This document shows, one piece after another, positions 15,884 through 23,706 of a DNA stretch of 64,000 bases. The notes beneath the pieces are model-generated. The model was not told where the DNA came from. It did no database searches and saw only the letters and a program-made list of their open reading frames with translations. The translations under genes were made by a program, and so were the position numbers. Source of the DNA: an uncultured Anaeromyxobacter sp. (GTDB lineage Bacteria; Myxococcota; Myxococcia; Myxococcales; Anaeromyxobacteraceae); NCBI GenBank assembly GCA_903874275.1, contig CAIQRS010000146.1, positions 1-64,000 of the forward strand, read 5' to 3'. Every line of letters begins with the position of its first letter. Position 1 is the first letter of the stretch.

Positions 15884-17626
15884 ATGCGCTCTCCGCCCGT
15901 CCCGGTCTTCGGAAGCGCCACCTCCTACCTGACCGGGTCCGCCCGGAGGCTCTGGGTCGACCTGGCGCTCCTCGCCTCGCTGGGCGGGATCCTCTTCGGC
16001 CTGACCCGGCTCGCGGCCGAGTGGACCGGGGCGCTCCGGCCGGTGTTCGAGATCGACCTCTCGCCGCGGGCGCTGCCCTACTACGCCTTCCTCTCCCTCT
16101 CCCGCGGCCTGGCCGCCTACGCGCTCTCGCTCCTGTTCACGCTGGGTTACGGATACTGGGCCGCGCGGGACCGGGTCGCCGAGAAGGTGCTCGTCCCGGC
16201 GCTCGACATCCTCCAGTCGATCCCGGTGCTGGGCTTCATGCCCGGCCTCGTCCTGGCCCTCGTCGCCACCTTCCCGACGAGCAACGTCGGGCTCGAGCTG
16301 GCCTCGGTGATCATGATCTTCACCGGGCAGGCCTGGAACATGACCTTCAGCTTCTACCACTCGCTCCGCAGCGTTCCCCGGGACTTCCAGGAGGTGGCGA
16401 CGCTGGGGCGATTCGGGTTCTGGAAGCGCTTCCGCTGGGTCGACCTGCCGTCGGCCGCCATCGGCCTGGTCTGGAACAGCATGATGAGCATGGCCGGGGG
16501 CTGGTTCTTCCTCATGGTGAGCGAAGCCTTCGTCCTCGGCGACCGGAGCTTCCAGCTGCCCGGCCTCGGATCCTACATGAGCGTGGCCGTAGCCCGGGGC
16601 GACCGGACGGCGATGTTCTCGGCCGTGGTCGCCATGGTCCTCATGATCGTGCTGCTCGACCAGGTCCTCTGGCGCCCGGTGGTGGTCTGGGCCCAGAAGT
16701 TCCGGGTGGACGAGAGCGGCCAGGCCGACGAGGCCAGCTCCTGGTTCCTCGAGCTGCTCCGCGGCTCCCGGCTCGTGGCCTCCCTCCGGGCGGCGGCGGC
16801 CAGCGGGGGTCGGAGGATCGTCCAGGCGCTTCCGTCCCGCACCCCCGGAGCGCCGTCGCGGGGTCGGACGGCACGGGCCATCCAGATCGCATCGGTGGGC
16901 GCCTTCGTCGGGCTGCTGCTGCTCCTCGCGGCGGGATCGATCGGGCTCTTCCGGCTCTTCGGCAAGGTGGACGGCGCGAGCTGGCGTGGGATCGGCTGGG
17001 CCGCCTTCCTCACCCTGGGGCGGGTCCTGCTCGCCACCGTCGCCGGCACGCTCTGGACCGTCCCGGCCGGGCTTGCCATCGGCCTATCGCCCCGCCTCTC
17101 CCGCATCCTCCAGCCCGTGGTGCAGGTGGTCGCGTCCTTTCCCGCGCCCATGCTCTTTCCTGCGGTGGTGGCGCTCCTCGCCGCGGCCGGAGTCGGGATC
17201 GGCTGGGGCAGCGTGCTCCTCATGCTGCTCGGGACGCAGTGGTACATCCTCTTCAACGTGGTCGCGGGCGCGATGGCCATCCCGGCCGACCTCCGCGAGG
17301 CGGCGCGCATCTACCGCGTCCCGACCTGGAAGCGATTCCGCGTCCTCTACCTCCCGGCCATCTTCCCGTACCTGGTCACCGGCTGGGTCACCGCGGCGGG
17401 CGGGGCCTGGAACGCCAGCATCGTGTCGGAGTACGTGTCGTTCGGGGGCAAGGAGCTGGCCGCCGACGGCCTGGGCGCCCGCATCAGCGTGGCTGCGTCG
17501 GCCGGCGACTTCCCAACGCTGGCCGCGGCGGTGGCCGTGATGGCCGTCGTCGTGGTCCTGTTCAACCGGCTGGTGTGGCGGAGGTTGCACGGCATCGCCG
17601 AGGAGCGCTTCTCCCTCACCCGGTAG
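15884..17626 (+). CDS. ABC importer permease with two fused permease domains
   Basis: 580 aa containing two copies of the binding-protein-dependent permease fold in one chain. The EAA-type loops are at FQEVATLGRFGFWKRF in the N-terminal half and LREAARIYRVPTWKRF in the C-terminal half, separated by a polar linker. Close to nitrate/sulfonate/taurine-type permeases. No substrate-binding protein gene is present next to it. ATG 15884 follows a TAGTCT hexamer by 9 nt with no Shine-Dalgarno, so a leaderless start is plausible. Forms an operon with the ATPase 14 nt downstream. Confidence 0.85.
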   Translation: MRSPPVPVFGSATSYLTGSARRLWVDLALLASLGGILFGLTRLAAEWTGALRPVFEIDLSPRALPYYAFLSLSRGLAAYALSLLFTLGYGYWAARDRVAEKVLVPALDILQSIPVLGFMPGLVLALVATFPTSNVGLELASVIMIFTGQAWNMTFSFYHSLRSVPRDFQEVATLGRFGFWKRFRWVDLPSAAIGLVWNSMMSMAGGWFFLMVSEAFVLGDRSFQLPGLGSYMSVAVARGDRTAMFSAVVAMVLMIVLLDQVLWRPVVVWAQKFRVDESGQADEASSWFLELLRGSRLVASLRAAAASGGRRIVQALPSRTPGAPSRGRTARAIQIASVGAFVGLLLLLAAGSIGLFRLFGKVDGASWRGIGWAAFLTLGRVLLATVAGTLWTVPAGLAIGLSPRLSRILQPVVQVVASFPAPMLFPAVVALLAAAGVGIGWGSVLLMLLGTQWYILFNVVAGAMAIPADLREAARIYRVPTWKRFRVLYLPAIFPYLVTGWVTAAGGAWNASIVSEYVSFGGKELAADGLGARISVAASAGDFPTLAAAVAVMAVVVVLFNRLVWRRLHGIAEERFSLTR

Positions 17627-17640
17627 CCCGTGGAGTGACC

Positions 17641-18951
17641 ATGACGGAAGAGACGAGCGAGCCCGAGATCCTCTGCGAGGTGCGCCGGGTCGACAAGGAT
17701 TACGATCAGGGGGGCGGCGCCGTGCTTCGGGTGCTCCAGGGAATCGACCTGGCCGTCAAGGCGAACGAGGTGGTCGCGCTCCTCGGCCCCTCCGGCTGCG
17801 GCAAGTCGACCATCCTGCGCATCCTGGCCGGTCTCACGCAGCCGACGCGAGGCGAGGTCCTCGACCACGGGGTGCCGCTCCGGGGGCTCAACCCCGGCAT
17901 CGGCTTCGTCTTCCAGAGCTTTGCGCTCTTCCCCTGGATGACGGTCTCCCGCAACGTCGAGGCGATGCTGGAGGCCCACAGCCTGCCCCGGGCCGAGGTC
18001 GCCGAGCGTGCTGCGCGCGCCATCAAGACCGTGGGGCTCGCCGGCTTCGAGGAAGCCTACCCCCGGGAGCTCTCCGGCGGCATGAAGCAGCGGGTGGGCA
18101 TGGCGCGCGCCTTCTCGCTCGAGCCGGAGATGCTCTTCATGGACGAGCCCTTCAGCCAGGTGGACGCCCTCACGGCGGAGAGCCTCCGGGCCGAGGTGCT
18201 CGACGTCTGGGCGCCGAAGGACCGGAACCCCAAGTCGATCGTCATGGTGAGCCACGACATCAAGGAAGTGGTCTACATGGCCGACCGGATCGTGGTCCTC
18301 GACGCGAACCCCGGTAGGGTCCGGACCATCGTCGAGAACACGTTGCCCCGCCCCCGCGACTACCGATCGCCGGGGCTGCTCCAGCTCGTCGACCGGCTGC
18401 ATGACATCATCACCGGGATGGAGATGCCCGACGTGGCCGAGGTGGACGGCGCCTCCCAGGCCTTCGAGCCGCTGCCCCACGCAGGCGGTGGGGAGATCGA
18501 GGGGCTCCTCGAGTACCTGGACGCCCGGGGCGGGCGCGAGGACGTCTTTCGCATCGCCGCCGACACGGACCGCGAGTACGGCCAGGTCATCACCGCCACC
18601 AACGCCGCCGAGTTGCTCGGCTTCGTCGACACGCCCCACCGCACCGTGGTGCTGTCCGCCGAGGGTGCACGTTACGTGAAGGCGAGCCCGGCCGAGCGCA
18701 AGGCGGTCTTCCGCGAGAAGCTCCTCGAGCTGCTGCTCTTCCAGCAGGTCCGGGACGCCATCCGGAAGGCCGGCTCCGGCCAGGTGGACCGCGACTACGT
18801 GCTCGAGCTCATCGCCATGAACCTGCCGAGCGAGAACTTCGAGGCCACCTTCGACACCTTCGTGAACTGGGCCCGGTTCGGCGACCTCTTCTCGTACGAC
18901 GAGATCAGCGAGGTCGTCGCGCCCTCGGAGGAGATGCCGGTTGGAGCATAG
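17641..18951 (+). CDS. ABC transporter ATPase with C-terminal AAA-associated domain
   Basis: 436 aa from ATG 17641. The N-terminal ABC domain has Walker [10 protein letters not shown], signature LSGGMKQR and Walker B MLFMDEPFSQVDA, of the nitrate/sulfonate class. From about residue 285 a second domain (GLLEYLDARGG to FGDLFSYDE) matches the AAA-associated C-terminal domain that occurs on a subset of these ATPases. It energises the fused permease upstream. The substrate is unknown because no binding protein is encoded here. Its end overlaps the porin-like pseudogene start by 11 nt. Confidence 0.86.
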   Translation: MTEETSEPEILCEVRRVDKDYDQGGGAVLRVLQGIDLAVKANEVVALLGPSGCGKSTILRILAGLTQPTRGEVLDHGVPLRGLNPGIGFVFQSFALFPWMTVSRNVEAMLEAHSLPRAEVAERAARAIKTVGLAGFEEAYPRELSGGMKQRVGMARAFSLEPEMLFMDEPFSQVDALTAESLRAEVLDVWAPKDRNPKSIVMVSHDIKEVVYMADRIVVLDANPGRVRTIVENTLPRPRDYRSPGLLQLVDRLHDIITGMEMPDVAEVDGASQAFEPLPHAGGGEIEGLLEYLDARGGREDVFRIAADTDREYGQVITATNAAELLGFVDTPHRTVVLSAEGARYVKASPAERKAVFREKLLELLLFQQVRDAIRKAGSGQVDRDYVLELIAMNLPSENFEATFDTFVNWARFGDLFSYDEISEVVAPSEEMPVGA

Positions 18952-20196
18952 GTCCCATGGCGTCTCCCTCGTCGCGGGGATCCTCCTGCTGGGGGCACCG
19001 GCCCTCGGCCGGCCCCAGGAGGCCGGCGGGGCCTTGCCCGAGGTGGCCTGCGTCTCCGAGGATCGCTGGTGGGCGGTGGGCGGGCAGGTCACGGTCGACA
19101 CCTTCTTCGTCCCCTCCTTCCGCAGCCCGTACGCGAACCCGTCGATCAGCTTCGGCCCGGGACCGGACCTGGGATGGTCGCTCGTCGCGTCGGTGCTGGT
19201 CGGCGCCCACCTGTGGAAGGGCGCCACGGTGGTCGCCGTCCCCGAGTTCTCGTACGGGGCCGGCGCACCCAACGTGAGCGGCGTGTCCGGTTACCCAGAC
19301 GGGAACATGATCCGGGTGGCGAAGGTCGGAGCCGCGCCCTACCTGGCGCGAGCCTACTTCCACCAGGACGTCGCGCTCGGCGGACAGGGCGTGGCCGACG
19401 AGGACGAGCCACAGCCCGAGGGCGGATTCATGCCCACCGGAACCACGTCCCTGGGACTACGTCGCCGACACGCGCGGCTACACCTGGCGTCGAGGTGGGG
19501 ATCGAGACGCCGCGCTGGGCGGCGCGGGCGATGGCGGCGCTCATGCCGACCGCGCCCAACGGATCGGTCTTCGACGGGAACCTCTCGAGCAGTGGGGCCT
19601 ACATGGTCGAGGGGCAGTACGGGTGGGGCGAGTTTCCGGCCGAGGGATCGGTGCGGCTGCTCGCCTACCTGAATCGCGGCAACCTGGGGAGCTACGCGGA
19701 CGCGCTGTCCATCGCCGCGTCGGGGCCTCCCGGCGCGCTGCCCGACGTCGACGCCACTCCGGGGGCCGTGAAGTACGGCTTCGCCGCCCTGGTGCAGCAG
19801 GAGTTCGGGCTCCTCAACCTGTTCCTTCGCGCCGGCTGGAACGACGGGCGCACCCAGACCTTCTGCTTCACCTCCATCGACCGGTCGATCTCCGTGGGAG
19901 CCCAGCTCGACGGGGTGGTCTGGGGGAGGCACGGCGACTTCGTGGGCGCGGGCGTGGCGGTGAGCGGCCTGTCCCCTTCCCACTCCGCCTACCTCGCGGC
20001 AGGCGGAACGGAATTCCAGCTCGGCGACGGCGCGCTGGCGTACGGGTGGGAGGTGGCGTGCGAGATCTACTACTCGGTCCAGCCGGTGAAGTACCTTCAA
20101 GTCACGGCGGACCTGCAGGCCATCTTCAACCCGGGCATGAACGCGGCGCGGGGGCCGGCCTTCCTGGGCGGGATCCGGATGCACGCCCACTTCTGA
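18941..20196 (+). pseudogene. OprB-type porin gene, frameshifted
   Basis: Starts at TTG 18941, overlapping the ATPase stop, with GGAGGAG upstream and a signal peptide. The first ~165 residues (to about GGFMPTGTTS) read in one frame. PWDYVADTRGYTW, an OprB-like segment, is in a second frame at 19449-19487. GVEVGIETPRWAARA to the C-terminal GGIRMHAHF is in a third frame. Relative to OprB carbohydrate porins, some 40 residues before the WDY motif are also missing. Two shifts plus a deletion argue for decay, though sequencing error could explain part. The protein would have been an outer-membrane beta barrel. Confidence 0.65.
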
Positions 20197-20261
20197 GTCA
20201 GGGCTCGATGCGCGAGCCAGGAGGACGAGGAACTTGCGCATCCACTCCGGGTGCGCGGGCC

Positions 20262-20353
20262 AGGCCGTCGCGGATGCCCACGGGGCCAGGCTCACGCTCG
20301 GGGAGCGCCCGGGTGGCGGCCTGGTGGTGTCCGTGGTGCTGCCGGATTCCTGA
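20262..20353 (+). pseudogene. 3' fragment of a sensor kinase gene
   Basis: Reads AVADAHGARLTLGERPGGG then a stop after VVLPDS. The segment 20268-20319 is identical over 52 nt to 9761-9812 in the sensor kinase gene at 8485. No other kinase part is nearby. It is the end of a lost kinase copy or a transferred fragment, lying between the broken porin and the pyrophosphatase promoter. Confidence 0.75.
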
Positions 20354-20400
20354 GACGTCGCGGAATGAGAGCCCTGCAAGTCCCGATTTCTCCGCCGAAC

Positions 20401-20445
20401 CGTCATGGAAACGTCACCTCCAGCGCGGCACGGGGCCACTACCCT
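20401..20445 (+). promoter_or_regulatory. Pho-box-like promoter of exported pyrophosphatase
   Basis: CGTCATG-GAAA-CGTCACC, 21 nt, then TACCCT. Very close to the PhoB consensus in both half-sites, and one of the two best boxes. Confidence 0.65.
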
Positions 20446-20501
20446 GCCGCTGCCGGGAGGTCCGGCCAAATCCGCAATCCACACGCCAGCAGGGGGAGTC
20501 C

Positions 20502-21293
20502 ATGATCCGGTCGATGTCCACGCTCGCGGCGGTCACCGCCGCACTTCTCGCATTTCCCGCCGCACCGGCCCGCGCCACCGAAGACGTGAAGGTGATCGAG
20601 ATCCAGGGACGCGACGACGCGCCCGACGCCTCCGGACGCGACGACGACGAGCACGGGGACGGCGTCGTCTACCTCGACGCCTTCACGCTGAAGGGTCACC
20701 GGAATTTCCTCACCGGCTACCCCACCCGGAACGCCGACGGGACCTACAACGTGGCCGTGGAAATCCCGACGGGCACGAGCGAGAAGTGGGAGACGTGCAC
20801 GAGCTCGTCGGTCGCCGACCCGGTCGCCTTCCCGCGCTGCGGCGAGGCGAAGCCCGGGCGCATCATGGTGCAGGAGGTGAAGAAGGGCGCCCGCCGCGTG
20901 GTGAGCTTCCTCGGGTACCCGGGCAACTACGGTTCTCTTCCTCGCACCCAGGGTGCCGACGGCGACCCGCTCGACATCATCGCCGTCGGGCCGAAGGCCG
21001 AGCGCGGCACCGTGGTTGCGGTCAAGGTGGTCGGGGTCATCCGCTGCATCGACGGGACCGATCAGGACGACAAGGTCATCGCGATCACCCAGGACTCGCC
21101 GCTCTACGCCAAGGTGAGCACCCTCGCCGATCTCAACGAGAAGGCGGTGAACGGCGCCGAGATCCTTCGCACCTGGTTCGACAGCTACAAGGGGGCCAAG
21201 CCGGGATCCGGCATGGACTGCTCGAAGGTGGACGACGAGGTCGTGGCGGCGAATCTCATCGCCGAAGCCCAGGCGGCGTTCACCACCCCTTAG
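20502..21293 (+). CDS. Exported soluble inorganic pyrophosphatase
   Basis: 263 aa with signal peptide (MSTLAAVTAALLAFPAAPARA), then a family I pyrophosphatase core: VAVEIPTGTSEKWE, RRVVSFLGYPGNYGSLP, the catalytic Asp cluster GADGDPLDIIAVG, and DGTDQDDKVIAI. Residues before the core are Asp-rich (GRDDDEHGDG). Family I enzymes are normally cytoplasmic; an exported form with a Pho-box-like promoter would turn external pyrophosphate into phosphate for Pst. The fold assignment is seen in sequence; the role is inference. Confidence 0.85.
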   Translation: MIRSMSTLAAVTAALLAFPAAPARATEDVKVIEIQGRDDAPDASGRDDDEHGDGVVYLDAFTLKGHRNFLTGYPTRNADGTYNVAVEIPTGTSEKWETCTSSSVADPVAFPRCGEAKPGRIMVQEVKKGARRVVSFLGYPGNYGSLPRTQGADGDPLDIIAVGPKAERGTVVAVKVVGVIRCIDGTDQDDKVIAITQDSPLYAKVSTLADLNEKAVNGAEILRTWFDSYKGAKPGSGMDCSKVDDEVVAANLIAEAQAAFTTP

Positions 21294-21357
21294 TTCCGTC
21301 CCCTTCCGGGGCCATCCCGCCCGGGGGCGAGCCGAGGCTGACCCGGCACGCGCCGGA

Positions 21358-22413
21358 TCACGGCCCGCGCGGCGGCTCGCCCTCGCCCAGGTGTTCGCGC
21401 AGGCGCCGGTAGTCGGGCCAGAGCGCCTGCACGAGAAGCCGGTCCCCCTCGGCGACGCGCGTGTCCCCGGGCGGGTGCGGCCGGACGGCGCCGCCGCGCG
21501 TGAGCGAGAGGGTGAGCGACCCGAAGCGATCCCGGAGCTCGGCCACCGTGAGGGTGGCGAGCGGCGCCGCGGCCACGAAGTCGGAGACCACGAAGAGGTG
21601 CTCGCCGGACTGGAAGGAATGGGCCACCCGGGGATCGAGCGCCGCGATGGCCAGCGCCGGGGCGGCCAGGCCCGACGCCGACAGCGCCTCGGCGCCGAAG
21701 CCCTCCCGCACCTTGCGTGCGAGGTCCTCGTCGAACACCCGGATGACCACCCGGATACCCGGGTTCACCCTCCGTGCGTCGAGGGCCACGTTCAGGTTCA
21801 CCAGGTCGTCATCGGTGGAGCAGACGACGGCCGAGGCCCGGGCCACGTTGCACCTTCCCAGCGCCCCCGGGGTCCGCGCGTCCTCCAGCAGGACGGGAAC
21901 CCCCTCCTCGCGCAGCGCCGCCGCGAGCGGCGCGTCGGTCCGGTTCTCCAGGACCACCACTTCCCGGCCCAGCGCCCGCAGGTGCTCGGTGACCCGGTAC
22001 CCGACCCGCCCGGCCCCGACGACGATGACGTGCTGGTCCATGCCCTGTGTCCTCACGGCGATCCACTCCTTGGCGTACCCGCGCTTGGCGAAGAAGAGGT
22101 ATCCGAAGCGCACCACGCCGTCCGCCAGCACCGCCACGCCGAGGAGCGGGACCAGAACGTTGAGCGCTTCCATCGGGACGCTGTCGGTGTAGGGGAGCGA
22201 TGGGTTCCCGAAGAGGAGGAAGTAGACGTGGTGCGCCGCCGCCCCCCAGCCCACCCGCTGGCCCGACGGTCCGCGCCAGCCCCAGACGTAGAGGAGCGGG
22301 ACCACCCCGAAGAGCGCTCCGGCGAGGAGGAAGGTGAGGCGGAACTGCCGCAGGAGGGCCCGCAGGTAGCGCAAGTCGGCGACGAGCCGGGATGCGGCCG
22401 TGGACGGGGGCAC
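21358..22413 (-). CDS. TrkA-domain ion channel-like protein without K+ filter
   Basis: 351 aa with a few N-terminal hydrophobic segments, then a Rossmann TrkA-N/RCK domain (HVIVVGAGRVGYRVTEHLR, VLENR, ARASAVVCSTDDDLVN) and a C-terminal TrkA-C domain ending near DRLLVQALW. This is the architecture of RCK-gated potassium channels, but the loop between the hydrophobic segments (FGNPSLPYTD) lacks a TVGYG-type selectivity filter, so ion selectivity is doubtful. GTG start at 22413. It lies downstream of dedA on the same strand, 27 nt away. Confidence 0.75.
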   Translation of the reverse strand: MPPSTAASRLVADLRYLRALLRQFRLTFLLAGALFGVVPLLYVWGWRGPSGQRVGWGAAAHHVYFLLFGNPSLPYTDSVPMEALNVLVPLLGVAVLADGVVRFGYLFFAKRGYAKEWIAVRTQGMDQHVIVVGAGRVGYRVTEHLRALGREVVVLENRTDAPLAAALREEGVPVLLEDARTPGALGRCNVARASAVVCSTDDDLVNLNVALDARRVNPGIRVVIRVFDEDLARKVREGFGAEALSASGLAAPALAIAALDPRVAHSFQSGEHLFVVSDFVAAAPLATLTVAELRDRFGSLTLSLTRGGAVRPHPPGDTRVAEGDRLLVQALWPDYRRLREHLGEGEPPRGP

Positions 22414-22440
22414 CGTGAACCTCTAGCACGGGGCGCCGGG

Positions 22441-23046
22441 CTACGCCGCCCGGAGCGCGACCACGGCCCGACGGCCGACCAAGACCGCGAGGGCTCCACC
22501 CACGAGCGCGGCGGAGGCCCATCCGATCCGGGCCCAGGCCTCAGCAGCCGTCGCGCCCTCCCCGAGGCGCGAGCCGAGCCAGAGGAGGAGAGGGACCTGG
22601 ACGCAGGCGGCCGCGGCGTCGAGCGCGAAGAAGCGGGCGACGCCGAAGCCGGAGAGGCCGGTCGCCAGGTAGACCGGGCCGCGGACGAAGGGCACGAAGC
22701 GGGTGACCACCACGAGGAGCGGTCCGTGGCGCCGCAGGGCCTCGGAGGCCGCCGCGACCCGGGGGGAGGAGAGGGTCCGTCCCAGGAATCCGGCGTTCCC
22801 GATCCGCCGACGGGCCAGGCTCCCGATGAACACAGCCGCGGAGTTGGCGGGGAGGAGCCCGGCCAGGACCGCCGCCATGGCGAGCGGGGCCGAGATGCGC
22901 CCCTGCGCCACCAGCATGCCCATGGTGGTGGTCACGATCTCCTCGGGCAGCGACGGGACGACGCAGGCCTGCAAGAGCAGCCAGGTCGCGGCGAGCGCGA
23001 TCTGCCACTGGGGAAGCTCGGAGATCCGGGCGACGAGGTCGTCCAC
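22441..23046 (-). CDS. DedA-family membrane protein
   Basis: About 201 aa from GTG 23046; the track start at 23241 runs antisense through the neighbouring gene, and a CTG four codons upstream is an alternative. Sequence VPSLPEEIVTTTMGMLVAQG, the central VVTRFVPFVRGPVYLATGLSG motif and several hydrophobic segments are typical of DedA/SNARE-associated proteins, implicated in membrane lipid flipping. It is the intact counterpart of the pseudogene at 9857. It sits 8 nt after the Cys protein, in a three-gene cassette. Confidence 0.85.
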   Translation of the reverse strand: MDDLVARISELPQWQIALAATWLLLQACVVPSLPEEIVTTTMGMLVAQGRISAPLAMAAVLAGLLPANSAAVFIGSLARRRIGNAGFLGRTLSSPRVAAASEALRRHGPLLVVVTRFVPFVRGPVYLATGLSGFGVARFFALDAAAACVQVPLLLWLGSRLGEGATAAEAWARIGWASAALVGGALAVLVGRRAVVALRAA

Positions 23047-23054
23047 GCTGCCGA

Positions 23055-23321
23055 TCAGCGTAGCACCGGCCGAGGGGCGTCGCCGGGCGAGCCGTCTCCC
23101 GGCCGGGCGTGGAACGAATGGGCCGCCACCCGCCTCCGGTGGGGCCCGGCTTCCTGGAAGAGGACGCAGTGCTCGCAGGTCCAGCTGCGCCAGCCGGCCC
23201 GGAGGGCAAGCATGAGGCAGCTCTCGTAGGCCGGGCACCACAGGCTGCGCCGCTGGTCGATCTCCTCCGGCTCGAGCGACTTCGCGAGCTGCGAGGGACC
23301 CGGTCCCGGTGTCGTCGTCAT
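23055..23321 (-). CDS. Small C-x5-C-x13-C-x2-C protein
   Basis: 88 aa, paralogue of the 10260 gene. Shared core RRSLWCPAYESC...GWRSWTCEHC; the N-terminus and C-terminal tail differ. The identical Cys spacing suggests structural zinc. Middle gene of the DUF2188-like/Cys protein/dedA cassette, with 7-8 nt gaps on both sides, so almost certainly one operon. Confidence 0.7.
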   Translation of the reverse strand: MTTTPGPGPSQLAKSLEPEEIDQRRSLWCPAYESCLMLALRAGWRSWTCEHCVLFQEAGPHRRRVAAHSFHARPGDGSPGDAPRPVLR

Positions 23322-23328
23322 GGAAGCC

Positions 23329-23556
23329 TCACGATTTCCGGCTGCCCGCCAGGGCCAGGGCAGGCTCCGCGGCCGGGGACATGATCCCGAGCCGGTCCAC
23401 CTCTGCGACCCCCGCCGACCAGGCGTCCGCCGACGTCGAGTGCCAGCCGCGGAGGAGCACGCCGTCCACGGCGACCACCCAGCGCCCCTGGTTCCCGAAG
23501 ACCTGGAGCACGTGCCGTCCGACCTGGAAGATGCTCTTCATCTGCACCGTCTTCAT
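23329..23556 (-). CDS. DUF2188-like small protein
   Basis: 75 aa; GAGG five bases before ATG 23556 supports this start over ATG 23541. Shares IFQVGRHVLQVFG..RWVVAVDGVLLRGWHS with the 10516 copy, so the two cassette copies are closer to each other than to the 11023/34555 pair. First gene of its cassette. Confidence 0.65.
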   Translation of the reverse strand: MKTVQMKSIFQVGRHVLQVFGNQGRWVVAVDGVLLRGWHSTSADAWSAGVAEVDRLGIMSPAAEPALALAGSRKS

Positions 23557-23623
23557 CGCTGCCTCGTGGTTCGTGGGTGGGAGCCGATCCTGCGGGGAGT
23601 GCGTGGCGACGGCGGGGCGCTCC

Positions 23624-23641
23624 GGCGACGATTGGAGAAGG
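23624..23641 (-). promoter_or_regulatory. Half-conserved Pho-box-like element
   Basis: Minus strand CCTTCTC-CAAT-CGTCGCC upstream of the DUF2188-like/Cys/dedA operon. Same second half-site and flank (CGTCGCCGGAGCGC) as at 10802. No clear -10 at 21 nt. Confidence 0.3.
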
Positions 23642-23645
23642 CGAA

Positions 23646-23675
23646 AGCCCCCCCGGCCAGTGGGCCGGGAGGGCT
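23646..23675 (-). terminator. Rho-independent terminator of phoX
   Basis: AGCCCTCCCGGCC / GGCCGGGGGGGCT hairpin with a 4-nt loop and one mismatch, followed on the minus strand by TTTCGCCTT. It lies about 30 nt after the phoX stop and separates phoX from the next operon. Confidence 0.65.
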
Positions 23676-23706
23676 CGTCTCACCTGGATGCGGTCCCGAT
23701 GCGAGC

